From positions 62,001 to 126,000 of the forward strand of contig MVIG01000010.1 in assembly GCA_002086835.1 (NCBI GenBank): a stretch of 64,000 nt of DNA. The letters run 5' to 3'. A model generated the notes under the pieces. It ran no database searches, had not been told where the DNA came from, and saw only the letters and a list, made by a program, of their open reading frames with translations. Of this stretch, positions 8,112 through 16,719 are shown in pieces. The first letter of the stretch is position 1, and each line of letters starts with the position of its first letter. A program made the translations under genes and the position numbers. The stretch comes from Mycolicibacterium porcinum (GTDB lineage: Bacteria; Actinomycetota; Actinomycetes; Mycobacteriales; Mycobacteriaceae).

Positions 8112-8142
8112 ACGCTAGAAGCTGAACCGCTGTTGAGGTCAA
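8112..8142 (-). promoter_or_regulatory. MerR/SoxR-type promoter for the MFS exporter
   Basis: On the minus strand: -35 TTGACC (8142-8137), 19-bp spacer, -10 TAGCGT (8117-8112). The spacer carries an imperfect dyad, ACCTCAAC then GGTTCAGCT. MerR-family activators bind such overlong spacers and twist them into working geometry. No merR gene is in the vicinity. Confidence 0.55.
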
Positions 8143-8255
8143 CCCAGCACGTGCCGAGCACCTGCCACATCGTGCCGTGGTAGGACCTTCCGGCCGCCAC
8201 TTGTCATACCTGGGAGCGATCCGCACCACGGCTATCCGGACCTACCGTCGCGCCA

Positions 8256-9392
8256 ATGACCAGCCAACGAAACGTGGACCTGGTGCCACGGATAGCGGCT
8301 CTCGACATTCTTCGCGGCTTCGCCCTGGGAGGAATACTCGTCGTGAACATCACCGTGATGTCGAACCCCGGCGGGTTCGGCCCGGGGCCCGCCAAAACCG
8401 TGCTGACCGCATTCTTCTTCGACAAGTTCTATGTCCTGTTCGCCGTACTTTTCGGCTACTCACTGACGCTCCAATTTCGCTCGGCCGAACGCGACGGCGT
8501 CGACGCGCGCCTACGTACGGTGCGCAGGTGTTTCGCTTTGATGGCGATCGGCTTGGTCCATATCGGGTTCTTCTTCAGCGACGACGTACTGTTCGGCTAT
8601 GGAATCCTAGGACTGATCCTGTTGGCATTAAGGCGAATTCGTCCGACTTGGGCTATCCGGCCCGCCATGCTCCTGTATGGATCGTTCATCGTCGCGTTGA
8701 CGATGCACGGCGCTGTCGCGGCGCCAGTCGACGTCGTCGACGATCGCGCGACTGCCAGCCTGAAGGTGGGCTGGCTCGCTGCCGCATCCTATCGATGGGA
8801 GACCTTCTTCGAACGCTTCGATCTTTTTCTGCTCTTCGGTCTCCTCAATGTGCTCCCCATGTTTCTTGTCGGCTTCGCCGCCGGTAAGGCACGGCTACTG
8901 GAAACGCCAGACCGCTATCTGCCCATGTTGCCGAAGCTGCAATGGATCGGGTTCGGCGTCGCCGCGCCGTTCTCACTGCTGATGGCGATCGTCGACAACC
9001 CGCTGCTGGCGGGGGCAACCGCAGTTGTCGACCTTCCGCTAGCCGCAGCGTACGCGGCGACTGTCCTTCGGGTTACTGACCGTAGTCCCGGGCTGGCAGA
9101 TACGTTCGGGGCTGCGGGAAAGCTCGCGGCCACCAACTACATAGGTCAATCGGTGATCGCCTCGATGGTCTTCACCGGATACGGTCTCTCCTTGGTCGGG
9201 CAACTGCCGAACTGGCAGATACTCATCATCGCCGCAGGAATCTACGGTGTTCAGCTCATAGCCAGCCGACTCTGGGCCCGTCACCATCGCTACGGTCCGA
9301 TCGAATGGGTGCTCCGCTGTGCGACCTACGGCCGCCGGAGGAGCTGGCCGACGCGCGGAGCGCACGCGGGGGCATCTCACCCCCCAGAATGA
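8256..9392 (+). CDS. DUF418 (YeiB-like) integral membrane protein
   Basis: A 378-residue polytopic protein. RIAALDILRGFALGGILVVN at the N-terminus and NYIGQSVIASMVFTGYGLSL in the C-terminal DUF418 domain are diagnostic. The family is related to acyltransferase-3/NicO-like membrane proteins; function is not established, although roles in transport or modification of small molecules have been suggested. A -10 box TACCGT ends 7 nt before ATG 8256, so the message is probably leaderless. Its stop overlaps the ATG of the downstream histidine kinase (ATGA), making the three-gene unit a membrane protein plus two-component system. Confidence 0.85.
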   Translation: MTSQRNVDLVPRIAALDILRGFALGGILVVNITVMSNPGGFGPGPAKTVLTAFFFDKFYVLFAVLFGYSLTLQFRSAERDGVDARLRTVRRCFALMAIGLVHIGFFFSDDVLFGYGILGLILLALRRIRPTWAIRPAMLLYGSFIVALTMHGAVAAPVDVVDDRATASLKVGWLAAASYRWETFFERFDLFLLFGLLNVLPMFLVGFAAGKARLLETPDRYLPMLPKLQWIGFGVAAPFSLLMAIVDNPLLAGATAVVDLPLAAAYAATVLRVTDRSPGLADTFGAAGKLAATNYIGQSVIASMVFTGYGLSLVGQLPNWQILIIAAGIYGVQLIASRLWARHHRYGPIEWVLRCATYGRRRSWPTRGAHAGASHPPE

Positions 9393-10576
9393 GGACACAG
9401 CGCTCTGCGCTTCCTACAGTCCTGGTTGTGGCAAGCATGAAGCGATCACACATCGATCGGATATTCCGTGCCATCGGGTACGCGGTGTCGATGTTTCTGT
9501 TCATCATGGCCTGGTCAACGGTTGACGCAACATATGCGACGCCAGCCAGCGTCCGCCCCGTCATCGCCGCGTTCTCAGCGCTTCCGCTACTCGCCATCCG
9601 GTCGAATCCCTTTATTGGGTGGGCGATATCAGCAGCAGGCGCTTTGATGATCCCGCTGGTGTATCCCCCCACCGACTTCCCGTGGCAGATGGTGCAGGTA
9701 GTGACACTGGTGGCTTTGCTGGTCGCCGTGACGATTCGGTGCCGGCTTTCGGCGGTCATGCTGGCCTGGTTGTCGACGTGTGTGCTGCTGAGTGCCTTCG
9801 GCCAGACCGGTGTCGGATTCGCCGGCGCAATTACCGTGATAGTCCTGATCGGCCTGCTGATTCGGGGGCTGTTGGCTTCGCGACGACAGCTCGCCGACCA
9901 ACGCCGTACCAACGACATGGAGCGAGCACGTCGCGCCGTCCTCGAGGAGCGAGCGCGGATCGCGCGAGATCTGCACGACGTCATCGCACACCACATGTCC
10001 ATCGTCGTGGTGCAGGCGCAGAGCGCACCGTACCGACTCACCTCGGTCACACAGGAAACCAAGGAGGAACTCGAGGCGATCGGGGCGAACGTGCGCGCGA
10101 GCCTCAACGACATCAGGTCTCTTCTCGGCGTCCTGCGCAGCGACGACGAAACGTCGGAACTAAGCCCGCAGCATGGCATCGCCGAACTCGACGACATGAT
10201 CGAAAACTGGCGCCGAGCGGGAATGGACGTGTCCCTCGAAGTCTCCGGGCCTCCACCGCCAACCGCCGAGATGTGCAGTGTCAGCCTCTACCGAATTGTT
10301 CAGGAGTCGCTCGCCAATGTGGCCCGACATGCTCCCGGTTCACCCGTGACGGTGACGATGAAGCACGGGCGGTACAGCACGGCGGTCTCAGTACACAATG
10401 GACCGGCGGCAATGCCTCCCAGTGGCGAGACTTCCTCCGGCGGAAGCGGTATCGCCGGCATGCGACAACGCGCGGCAGCGATCGGTGGCAGCCTGAACGC
10501 AAGCACTCTCCCCGACGGTGGATTCGAGATCCAGGCTCACATTCCCGCGACGATGCCCATGACGCCAGGAACCTAG
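9389..10576 (+). CDS. NarL-type sensor histidine kinase
   Basis: About 395 residues. The N-terminal third holds roughly five membrane helices. A HisKA_3 dimerisation domain follows with ERARIARDLHDVIAHHMSIVVVQ; the His of LHDV is the phosphorylation site. The HATPase domain has QESLANVARHA (N box) and GSGIAGMRQRAAAIGG (G box). The ATG at 9389 overlaps the DUF418 stop as ATGA, consistent with translational coupling; ATG 9437 is an alternative. The response regulator starts 3 bp after the stop. Signal unknown; the membrane domain has no obvious extracellular sensor module. Confidence 0.88.
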   Translation: MRTQRSALPTVLVVASMKRSHIDRIFRAIGYAVSMFLFIMAWSTVDATYATPASVRPVIAAFSALPLLAIRSNPFIGWAISAAGALMIPLVYPPTDFPWQMVQVVTLVALLVAVTIRCRLSAVMLAWLSTCVLLSAFGQTGVGFAGAITVIVLIGLLIRGLLASRRQLADQRRTNDMERARRAVLEERARIARDLHDVIAHHMSIVVVQAQSAPYRLTSVTQETKEELEAIGANVRASLNDIRSLLGVLRSDDETSELSPQHGIAELDDMIENWRRAGMDVSLEVSGPPPPTAEMCSVSLYRIVQESLANVARHAPGSPVTVTMKHGRYSTAVSVHNGPAAMPPSGETSSGGSGIAGMRQRAAAIGGSLNASTLPDGGFEIQAHIPATMPMTPGT

Positions 10577-10579
10577 GCT

Positions 10580-11257
10580 GTGCTACGGACTATCAACGTC
10601 TTCATCGCCGACGATCAGGCGATGGTGCGCCAGGGGTTCGGTGCCCTGCTGGCCGCACAGCCTGATATGAGCGTGATCGGGGACGCCCCAAACGGACGCG
10701 TCGCAGTTTCCGAAGTCAAACGGCTGCGGCCCGATGTCGTCCTCATGGACGTTCGAATGCCGGAGCTGAACGGTCTCGACGCCGCCCGCGAAATCCTGTC
10801 GATGGGTGCGACGCCACCCGTGCGAGTACTGATGCTCACAACCTTTGATATCGACGAGTACGTCTACGAAGCGCTTGGTGCGGGGGCCAGCGGATTCCTG
10901 TTGAAGGATGCGCCCGCCGACGATCTGATCCGCGCGGTGCGAATCGTGGATGCCGGCGATGCGCTCCTCGCACCGAGTGTCACACGGCGACTCATCGCCG
11001 ATATCGCCCAGCGCCGCGCGGCACAGCGGCCGTGGCGTCGCGAACTGGCCACTCTTACTCCGCGGGAACGGGAAGTACTCGTGTTGATCGCCGAGGGTTT
11101 GTCGAACGCCGAGATCGCCGCCCGGCTCTTCGTCACCGAGCACACGGTGAAAACGCACGTCGGCAACGTATTCGCCAAACTCGCACTCCGCGACCGCGCC
11201 CAGGCGGTCGTGGTCGCCTACGAATCGGGCCTGGTCAAACCGCGGTCACTCGGCTGA
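10580..11257 (+). CDS. NarL/FixJ-family response regulator
   Basis: A 225-residue regulator. The receiver domain shows the acidic pair DD at residues 11-12, the phospho-acceptor D57 in VVLMDVRMPELNG and the conserved Lys in LLKDAPADD. The C-terminal LuxR-type DNA-binding domain is LTPREREVLVLIAEGLSNAEIA followed by VTEHTVKTHVGNVFAKL. GTG start with AGGAA about 9 nt upstream. It is the cognate partner of the kinase just upstream and probably controls this operon and unknown distant targets. Confidence 0.9.
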   Translation: MLRTINVFIADDQAMVRQGFGALLAAQPDMSVIGDAPNGRVAVSEVKRLRPDVVLMDVRMPELNGLDAAREILSMGATPPVRVLMLTTFDIDEYVYEALGAGASGFLLKDAPADDLIRAVRIVDAGDALLAPSVTRRLIADIAQRRAAQRPWRRELATLTPREREVLVLIAEGLSNAEIAARLFVTEHTVKTHVGNVFAKLALRDRAQAVVVAYESGLVKPRSLG

Positions 11258-11296
11258 GCGACACGCCCTCCCATGCTGCGTAGTCGCCGCGCGACA

Positions 11297-11315
11297 CCGG
11301 CCTACTTCAGGCCGG
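11297..11315. terminator. Short hairpin at the uvrB stop codon
   Basis: CCGGCCT (11297-11303) pairs with AGGCCGG (11309-11315) around a 5-nt loop. It covers the uvrB stop and lies between the convergent response regulator and uvrB, so it may end either transcript. No T-run. Confidence 0.4.
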
Positions 11316-13473
11316 CCGCGTCCATCCCTCGCAACTCCTTCTTCAGATCCTGGATCTCGTCGCGGATGCGCGCCGCCAGTTCGAACTGCAGATCGCGTGC
11401 CGCGGCCATCATCTGCTCGGTGAGATCCTTGATGAGATCCGCCAATTCGGCGCGCGGCATGTTCGTGGTGTCGCGCCCCTCGACGATGCCTGCACTGACC
11501 GCTCGCCCGGGCTCGCCCTGGGCGCGCCGGCCACGCGAGGCGTTGCGCCCCGATCCGCCGACCTCGACCGATTCGGTGTCCTCGGCCTCGCGGTACACCT
11601 GGTCGAGGATGTCGGCGATCTTCTTGCGCAGCGGCTGCGGGTCGATGCCGTTGGCCTCGTTGTAGGCGATCTGCTTGGCCCGGCGACGTTCGGTCTCGTC
11701 GATGGCCTCACGCATCGAATCGGTGATCTTGTCGGCGTACATGTGCACTTCGCCGGACACGTTGCGGGCCGCACGGCCGATGGTCTGGATCAGGCTGCGC
11801 GTCGAGCGCAGGAAGCCCTCCTTGTCGGCGTCGAGGATCGCGACCAGCGACACCTCGGGCAGATCCAGGCCCTCACGCAGCAGGTTGATACCGACCAGCA
11901 CGTCGTACTCGCCCAGGCGCAGCTGCCGCAGCAGTTCGACCCGCCGCAGCGTGTCGACCTCCGAGTGCAGGTAGCGCACCTTGATACCGAGCTCCAGCAG
12001 GTAGTCGGTGAGATCCTCGGCCATCTTCTTGGTCAGCGTCGTCACCAGCACGCGCTCGTCACGCTCGGTGCGGGTACGGATCTCGCCGATCAGATCGTCG
12101 ATCTGGCCCTTCGTCGGCTTCACCACCACCTTCGGGTCGACCAGACCCGTCGGGCGGATGACCTGTTCGACGAACTCGCCACCGGCCTGACTGATCTCGT
12201 ACGCGCCCGGGGTCGCCGACAGGTACACCGTCTGCCCGATCCGGTCGGCGAATTCCTCCCAGGTCAGCGGCCGGTTGTCGACGGCCGACGGCAGCCGGAA
12301 GCCGAAATCCACCAGGTTGCGCTTGCGGGACATGTCGCCCTCGTACATGCCGCCGATCTGGGGCACCGTGACGTGGGATTCATCGATGACCAGCAGGAAA
12401 TCCTCGGGGAAATAGTCCAGCAGCGTCGCAGGCGCCGAACCGGCCGGCCGGCCGTCGATGTGACGCGAGTAATTCTCGATGCCCGAGCAGAACCCGACCT
12501 GCTTCATCATCTCGACGTCGTAGTTGGTGCGCATCCGCAGCCGCTGAGCCTCCAGCAGCTTGCCCTGCCCCTCCAGCTCGGCCAGCCGCGCCTCGAGCTC
12601 GGCCTCGATGGTCGAGATCGCGTGCGCCATCCGCTCCGGCCCCGCCACATAGTGGGTGGCCGGGAAGATCCGCAACGAGTCCACCTGGCGGACGATGTCG
12701 CCGGTCAGCGGATGCAGGTAGTACAGCGCCTCGATCTCGTCGCCGAAGAACTCGATGCGGACCGCGAGCTCCTCGTAGGACGGGATGATCTCGACGGTGT
12801 CGCCGCGCACCCGGAACGTGCCCCGGGTGAACGCCATGTCGTTGCGGTTGTACTGCACATCCACCAGCAGCCGCAGCAGCCCGTCGCGCGGCACCTCCTG
12901 GCCGACCTCCAGCTCCACCGAGCGGTCGAGGTAGGACTGCGGGGTGCCCAGGCCGTAGATGCAGGACACCGAGGCCACGACGACCACGTCGCGGCGGGAC
13001 AGCAGGCTCGAGGTCGCCGAGTGGCGCAACCGCTCGACATCGTCGTTGATCGAGCTGTCCTTCTCGATGTAGGTATCGGTCTGGGCGATGTACGCCTCGG
13101 GCTGGTAGTAGTCGTAGTACGACACGAAATACTCAACAGCGTTGTGCGGCAACATCTCCCGCAGCTCGTTGGCCAGCTGGGCGGCCAGCGTCTTGTTCGG
13201 CGCCATCACCAGGGTGGGCCGCTGCAACCGTTCGATCAGCCACGCGGTGGTGGCCGACTTGCCAGTACCGGTGGCGCCGAGCAGGACCACGTCACGCTCG
13301 CCGGCCTTGATCCGGCGTTCCAGCTCGTCGATGGCGGCCGGCTGGTCACCGGCCGGGTCGTACTCACTGACCACCTCGAACCGGGCGCCGGTCCGCACCA
13401 GGCCGGCTACGGCATCGGCAGCCGGGCGGTACTCCGAATGCGCGAGCACAGGATGTTCGGTCGCGAAGGCCAT
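11302..13473 (-). CDS. uvrB: UvrABC excinuclease subunit B
   Basis: A 723-residue UvrB. Nucleotide excision repair subunit that receives damaged DNA from UvrA and positions UvrC. Walker A GATGTGKS, the beta-hairpin region [11 protein letters not shown], the DEAH-like box DESH, helicase motif VI (QTIGRAARN) and the C-terminal UVR domain ([23 protein letters not shown]) are all present in order. The start ATG 13473 gives [17 protein letters not shown], matching the mycobacterial N-terminus as I recall it; the frame is open further upstream but a -10 box TAGGCT lies 7 nt before this ATG (13486-13481), indicating a leaderless message. Convergent with the response regulator, divergent from the DUF402 gene. 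Confidence 0.97.
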   Translation of the reverse strand: MAFATEHPVLAHSEYRPAADAVAGLVRTGARFEVVSEYDPAGDQPAAIDELERRIKAGERDVVLLGATGTGKSATTAWLIERLQRPTLVMAPNKTLAAQLANELREMLPHNAVEYFVSYYDYYQPEAYIAQTDTYIEKDSSINDDVERLRHSATSSLLSRRDVVVVASVSCIYGLGTPQSYLDRSVELEVGQEVPRDGLLRLLVDVQYNRNDMAFTRGTFRVRGDTVEIIPSYEELAVRIEFFGDEIEALYYLHPLTGDIVRQVDSLRIFPATHYVAGPERMAHAISTIEAELEARLAELEGQGKLLEAQRLRMRTNYDVEMMKQVGFCSGIENYSRHIDGRPAGSAPATLLDYFPEDFLLVIDESHVTVPQIGGMYEGDMSRKRNLVDFGFRLPSAVDNRPLTWEEFADRIGQTVYLSATPGAYEISQAGGEFVEQVIRPTGLVDPKVVVKPTKGQIDDLIGEIRTRTERDERVLVTTLTKKMAEDLTDYLLELGIKVRYLHSEVDTLRRVELLRQLRLGEYDVLVGINLLREGLDLPEVSLVAILDADKEGFLRSTRSLIQTIGRAARNVSGEVHMYADKITDSMREAIDETERRRAKQIAYNEANGIDPQPLRKKIADILDQVYREAEDTESVEVGGSGRNASRGRRAQGEPGRAVSAGIVEGRDTTNMPRAELADLIKDLTEQMMAAARDLQFELAARIRDEIQDLKKELRGMDAAGLK

Positions 13474-13573
13474 GCTCACCAGCCTAGAACTGCGGACCGA
13501 CAACTTCCGCCCGCGTTCGCTGCGCGCGTAGGCTTGGCCCATCCACCCGCCCAAGCACGAGACATTCGACCTG

Positions 13574-14047
13574 GTGGCCCGCACGAACACCGACCCAAAA
13601 GGCATCGTGCGGGCCGTCGACGTCTACACCGTCGAGCCCTGGGGGCTCTACATGGCCCGGCCGACGCCCGGCCGGGCCCAGTTCCACTATCTGGAGTCCT
13701 GGCTGCTGCCGTCCCTCGGGCTACGGGCCAGCGTGTTCCATTTCAACCCCGGCCACGAGCGTGACCAGGACTTCTACCTCGACATCGGCAGCTACACCGC
13801 GGGTCCGACCGCCTGGCATTCCGAGGACCACTACCTGGACCTGGTGATCCGCACCGGACGCGGTGTCGAATTGTGCGACGTCGACGAGTTGCTCACCGCG
13901 GTGCGGCACGGTCTGCTGAGTCCGGAGGTCGGCGAACAGGCGGTGCAAATCGCGGCAGACGCGATCGAGGGCCTGGCCAGCTGCGGCTATCAGCTTGATC
14001 AGTGGTTGTCCGGCAACGGAATGGCCCTCACGTGGAGAGACGCGTAA
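13574..14047 (+). CDS. DUF402-domain protein (start possibly ATC at 13541)
   Basis: A roughly 157-residue DUF402 protein ([29 protein letters not shown], then [18 protein letters not shown]). DUF402 proteins include nucleotide phosphatases/diphosphatases with a divalent metal centre; here the exact activity is unknown. Divergent from uvrB, as its M. tuberculosis counterpart is. The first standard start is GTG 13574. However, coding similarity appears to extend 11 codons upstream ([11 protein letters not shown]), beginning at an ATC at 13541. That ATC lies 6 nt after a -10 box TAGGCT (13529-13534), the leaderless spacing seen elsewhere here, and the frame is closed by TAG at 13529. The true start may therefore be the ATC. 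Confidence 0.82.
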   Translation: MARTNTDPKGIVRAVDVYTVEPWGLYMARPTPGRAQFHYLESWLLPSLGLRASVFHFNPGHERDQDFYLDIGSYTAGPTAWHSEDHYLDLVIRTGRGVELCDVDELLTAVRHGLLSPEVGEQAVQIAADAIEGLASCGYQLDQWLSGNGMALTWRDA

Positions 14048-14058
14048 GGTCGGGATTC

Positions 14059-14634
14059 ATGAGTTCAGCTAAGTACGTCTGGGGAGTCCTCCCCGCGCTG
14101 GCAGGACTGCTCACCGGCGCACTGTTGATACCCGCTGCGGCACACGCCGATCCCGAGGCACCGCCGCAGGTCGAGCCGCTGCCCGACCAGCAGCTCCACA
14201 ACGTGACCTACCGCGCCCGGATCGACGGCGTTTCGCGCAACGCGACCATCGCCTACAAGATCGACGACCAGAACATCAACACCGCCGACCCGTCGATGCT
14301 GCCGGGCCGGATCTTCGAAGCCACCGGCGTGGTCTCGAATCCGGAAACCGCGGGGATGGCGGTCCGGATCGACTGGCCGTACTCGGCGAACCTGCACTGC
14401 GAAATCCTGGTGGACGACCAGGTCGTGGCCCAGGCCGACACCTTCGTCGGCCCCCGGCTGACCCGGCCGAAGGATGATCCGAACTACGGCAGCCTGCCCT
14501 GCGGCGCCCCGTTGAGCAACTCGGTGCCGGTCACCGTCCCCGACACCGTTCCGCCCGGAGCCGATACCGCGCCGCCTGCTCCCGTCGATCCCGCAGTCCC
14601 GGCGCCCGCCGAACCCGCGCCCCCGGTGACCTAG
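14059..14634 (+). CDS. Conserved mycobacterial secreted protein, Pro-rich tail
   Basis: A 191-residue protein with a Sec signal peptide (hydrophobic VLPALAGLLTGALLIPAAA, cleavage near AHADP). The mature part has a beta-rich core (VTYRARIDGVSRNATIAYKI to QVVAQADTFVG) with two cysteines (in LHCEI and SLPCG) and ends in a 45-residue Pro/Ala/Val tail. The core resembles the soluble domain of MmpS-like proteins, but I cannot confirm this. ATG 14059 is preferred because it begins at the signal peptide and a TAAGGT box lies 8 nt upstream. It follows the DUF402 gene by 11 bp. Likely in the periplasm or cell wall; function unknown. Confidence 0.75.
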   Translation: MSSAKYVWGVLPALAGLLTGALLIPAAAHADPEAPPQVEPLPDQQLHNVTYRARIDGVSRNATIAYKIDDQNINTADPSMLPGRIFEATGVVSNPETAGMAVRIDWPYSANLHCEILVDDQVVAQADTFVGPRLTRPKDDPNYGSLPCGAPLSNSVPVTVPDTVPPGADTAPPAPVDPAVPAPAEPAPPVT

Positions 14635-14637
14635 CCT

Positions 14638-15372
14638 TCAGCGCTTCAACCAGGACTCGACCGTGTGCCGGGTGTCGTTGATGTGGGCCGCCATCTGCGC
14701 GGCGGCCAACTCGGGATCACGGTTCTCGATCGCTTCGAGGATCGACTCGTGATAGTCGTTGGCGTTGGGCTCAAGTCGTCCGAAGATCGCCCCGACCGGT
14801 AGCCACATCCGGCGGCGGGCGTCGGCCACCGCCTCCAGCAGCCGGTCATTCTGCGAAGCCTGGGCGATTCCGAGGTGAAACGCCGAGTCCAGCGTCTGGA
14901 AGTCCGTGGTGTGCCGGGCCGACGGCTCGTCCATCCCGACCTGCAGCGCGGCATCCATGCCTTTGAGCAGCTTGCGCAGCTCCGTCACGTCGGTGGCGCG
15001 CCGGCGCTCGGCGGCCAACCGGGTGGCTCCGGTCTCGACGATGACGCGGTAGTCGAACGCGTCGCGGACCTCACGCTTGTTGCGGCGCAGCTCCCGGCGC
15101 ATCTCGACAGGGTCGTACTGCGGCGCCTGGACCGTGAACCCGCCGCCCCGACCACGCCGCACCGTGATCAGGCCCTCCTTCTCCAGGACGGACACGGCCG
15201 CGCGCACCGTCGTGCGCGAGACATCGAGCATGTCCGAGAGTTCGCGTTCGGTGGGCAGCCGATCACCAGGACGGAACTGGCCGAGTTCCAACGCCCGCCG
15301 CATCTGGTCCACGACCAGCTCATGAGCCGCGATCTGACGAACCGGAACCAACGCCGTTTTGGCTGCTGACAT
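14638..15372 (-). CDS. FadR-type GntR transcriptional regulator
   Basis: A 244-residue regulator. The winged helix-turn-helix is RPGDRLPTERELSDMLDVSRTTVRAAVSVLEKEGLI, residues about 33-70, with GRGGGF at the wing. The helical FCD effector domain follows (FDYRVIVETGATRLAAERR; DFQTLDSAFHLGIAQASQND; HESILEAIENRDPELAAAQMAAHI). His and Asp/Glu residues in FCD usually bind a metal or organic acid. Convergent with the secreted-protein gene (4 bp apart). Target unknown; acyl or carboxylate effectors are common for the subfamily. Confidence 0.88.
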   Translation of the reverse strand: MSAAKTALVPVRQIAAHELVVDQMRRALELGQFRPGDRLPTERELSDMLDVSRTTVRAAVSVLEKEGLITVRRGRGGGFTVQAPQYDPVEMRRELRRNKREVRDAFDYRVIVETGATRLAAERRRATDVTELRKLLKGMDAALQVGMDEPSARHTTDFQTLDSAFHLGIAQASQNDRLLEAVADARRRMWLPVGAIFGRLEPNANDYHESILEAIENRDPELAAAQMAAHINDTRHTVESWLKR

Positions 15373-15479
15373 GCGTCCCCCCTTCGGACGCTTCGAACGC
15401 TACCGCACCGCATGCGACCAGCCCAGACACGTTCCGACGGCCGGTCAGTCAGATACGAAACCCGCTGCGGCTCAGTGCC

Positions 15480-16643
15480 CTACGGCCGCCAATCCGTCGC
15501 CTCCGCCCATTTCTGGGCGCGCCGGTAAGCATCCAGGAACCACGGCTCCTTGGCCACGGCGTAATCCGGTGTGGCCATCGCGGCACGCTTGGCGGCCAGG
15601 TAGTCGGACTGCACGCCCGGGTTTGCCCGCAGCCAGTCGACGAACATCAGCGCGAACCGCTGATTGGGCCAGCCGTCCACCCGGATGTGCACGTTGGTAG
15701 GCCTGCCCGGGTCGGCCGATGCGTGGAAACGCTTGTGCCACAACGCCGGATCGTCATCATGCGGAGTGTCGGCGGTGATCCCCGGCACCACCGGATAACC
15801 GGCCGTCAACAGCGCGTCGGCGAGTTCGTCAGCCACCGCCAGGGACGCGACGGTCACCTGCACGTCGATGACATCCTTGGCATCCATCCCGGGCACGGCG
15901 GTCGAACCGATGTGGTCGATGCGCACCGCCCGGTGTCCGCATGCGGTGTTCAGCCGGGCCAGGATCCGTCGGGCCTGATCCGGCCACGTCGGGTCATACG
16001 GCACCACAACGGGCTCGCGATGGGCAGGCCGGCGGATCTGCAGGTTGTGCGCGAACGGCAGGATCCGCTCGTGCCACAGGGCGCGGGCCTGTTCCACGAC
16101 TGCGCCGGGGCTGCCCGAATTGTCCAGCCACACATCGGCGACCGCGCGACGCTGCTCCTCGGTGGCCTGCGCGGCGATCCGGGCTCGGGCATCCTCCTCG
16201 GTGAATCCGCGGTACTCGATGAGCCGCTTGACGCGGATTTCCGGGTCGGCGTTGACGATGATGACCAACGGGAACATCGGCGCCATCTGCGATTCCACCA
16301 GCAGTGGGATGTCCTCGACGATCACCGCATCGTCGTGCGCGGCCGCGATGAGCTCCGACCGCCGGTGCGCCACCAGCGGGTGCACGATGCCGTTCAGGGT
16401 GGCGCGCTTCTCGTCGTCGCTGAACGCGACCGCGGCCAGTGCGGGCCGGTTCAGCGCCCCCTCGGGAAGCAGGATCCCGTCACCGAACGCCTCGACCAGC
16501 TTGGCCAGACCTTCGGTTCCCGGTTCGACCACCTCACGCGCGATGACGTCACCGTCGACGATGATGCCGCCGAGATCGCTGAATGTGGCCGACACTGTTG
16601 ACTTCCCGGCGCCGATACCGCCGGTTAACCCGATGCGAAGCAC
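15480..16643 (-). CDS. coaE: Dephospho-CoA kinase fused to a GrpB/UPF0157 domain
   Basis: A 387-residue two-domain protein. Residues 1-195 are dephospho-CoA kinase, the last step of CoA synthesis: P-loop GGIGAGKST, then DGDVIAREVVEPG and the lid with RFTEEDARARIAAQ. Residues about 200-387 are a GrpB/UPF0157 nucleotidyltransferase-like domain (VVVPYDPTWPDQARRILARL, RIDHIGSTAVPGMDAKDVIDVQ). This fusion is characteristic of mycobacteria and relatives. GTG start at 16643 gives LRIGLTGGIG. The gene lies downstream of rpsA on the same strand, separated by a hairpin terminator. The added domain may aid folding or regulate the kinase. Confidence 0.95.
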   Translation of the reverse strand: MLRIGLTGGIGAGKSTVSATFSDLGGIIVDGDVIAREVVEPGTEGLAKLVEAFGDGILLPEGALNRPALAAVAFSDDEKRATLNGIVHPLVAHRRSELIAAAHDDAVIVEDIPLLVESQMAPMFPLVIIVNADPEIRVKRLIEYRGFTEEDARARIAAQATEEQRRAVADVWLDNSGSPGAVVEQARALWHERILPFAHNLQIRRPAHREPVVVPYDPTWPDQARRILARLNTACGHRAVRIDHIGSTAVPGMDAKDVIDVQVTVASLAVADELADALLTAGYPVVPGITADTPHDDDPALWHKRFHASADPGRPTNVHIRVDGWPNQRFALMFVDWLRANPGVQSDYLAAKRAAMATPDYAVAKEPWFLDAYRRAQKWAEATDWRP

Positions 16644-16673
16644 GCCCCACAGTCTGACAGGCCCCCAGAACGA

Positions 16674-16707
16674 CGAACGCCCCGACCCAAAAGGGCCGGG
16701 GCGTTCG
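16674..16707 (-). terminator. Terminator downstream of rpsA
   Basis: CGAACGCCCCG (16674-16684) pairs perfectly with CGGGGCGTTCG (16697-16707), loop of 12 nt. It lies 13 bp past the rpsA stop and before the coaE start. No long T-run. Confidence 0.75.
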
Positions 16708-16719
16708 TTGCCGTACTAC

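Noticed and set aside
11743..13764. 673-codon open frame antisense to uvrB
   Set aside because: Low-complexity high-GC shadow of uvrB; no domain or start signal.
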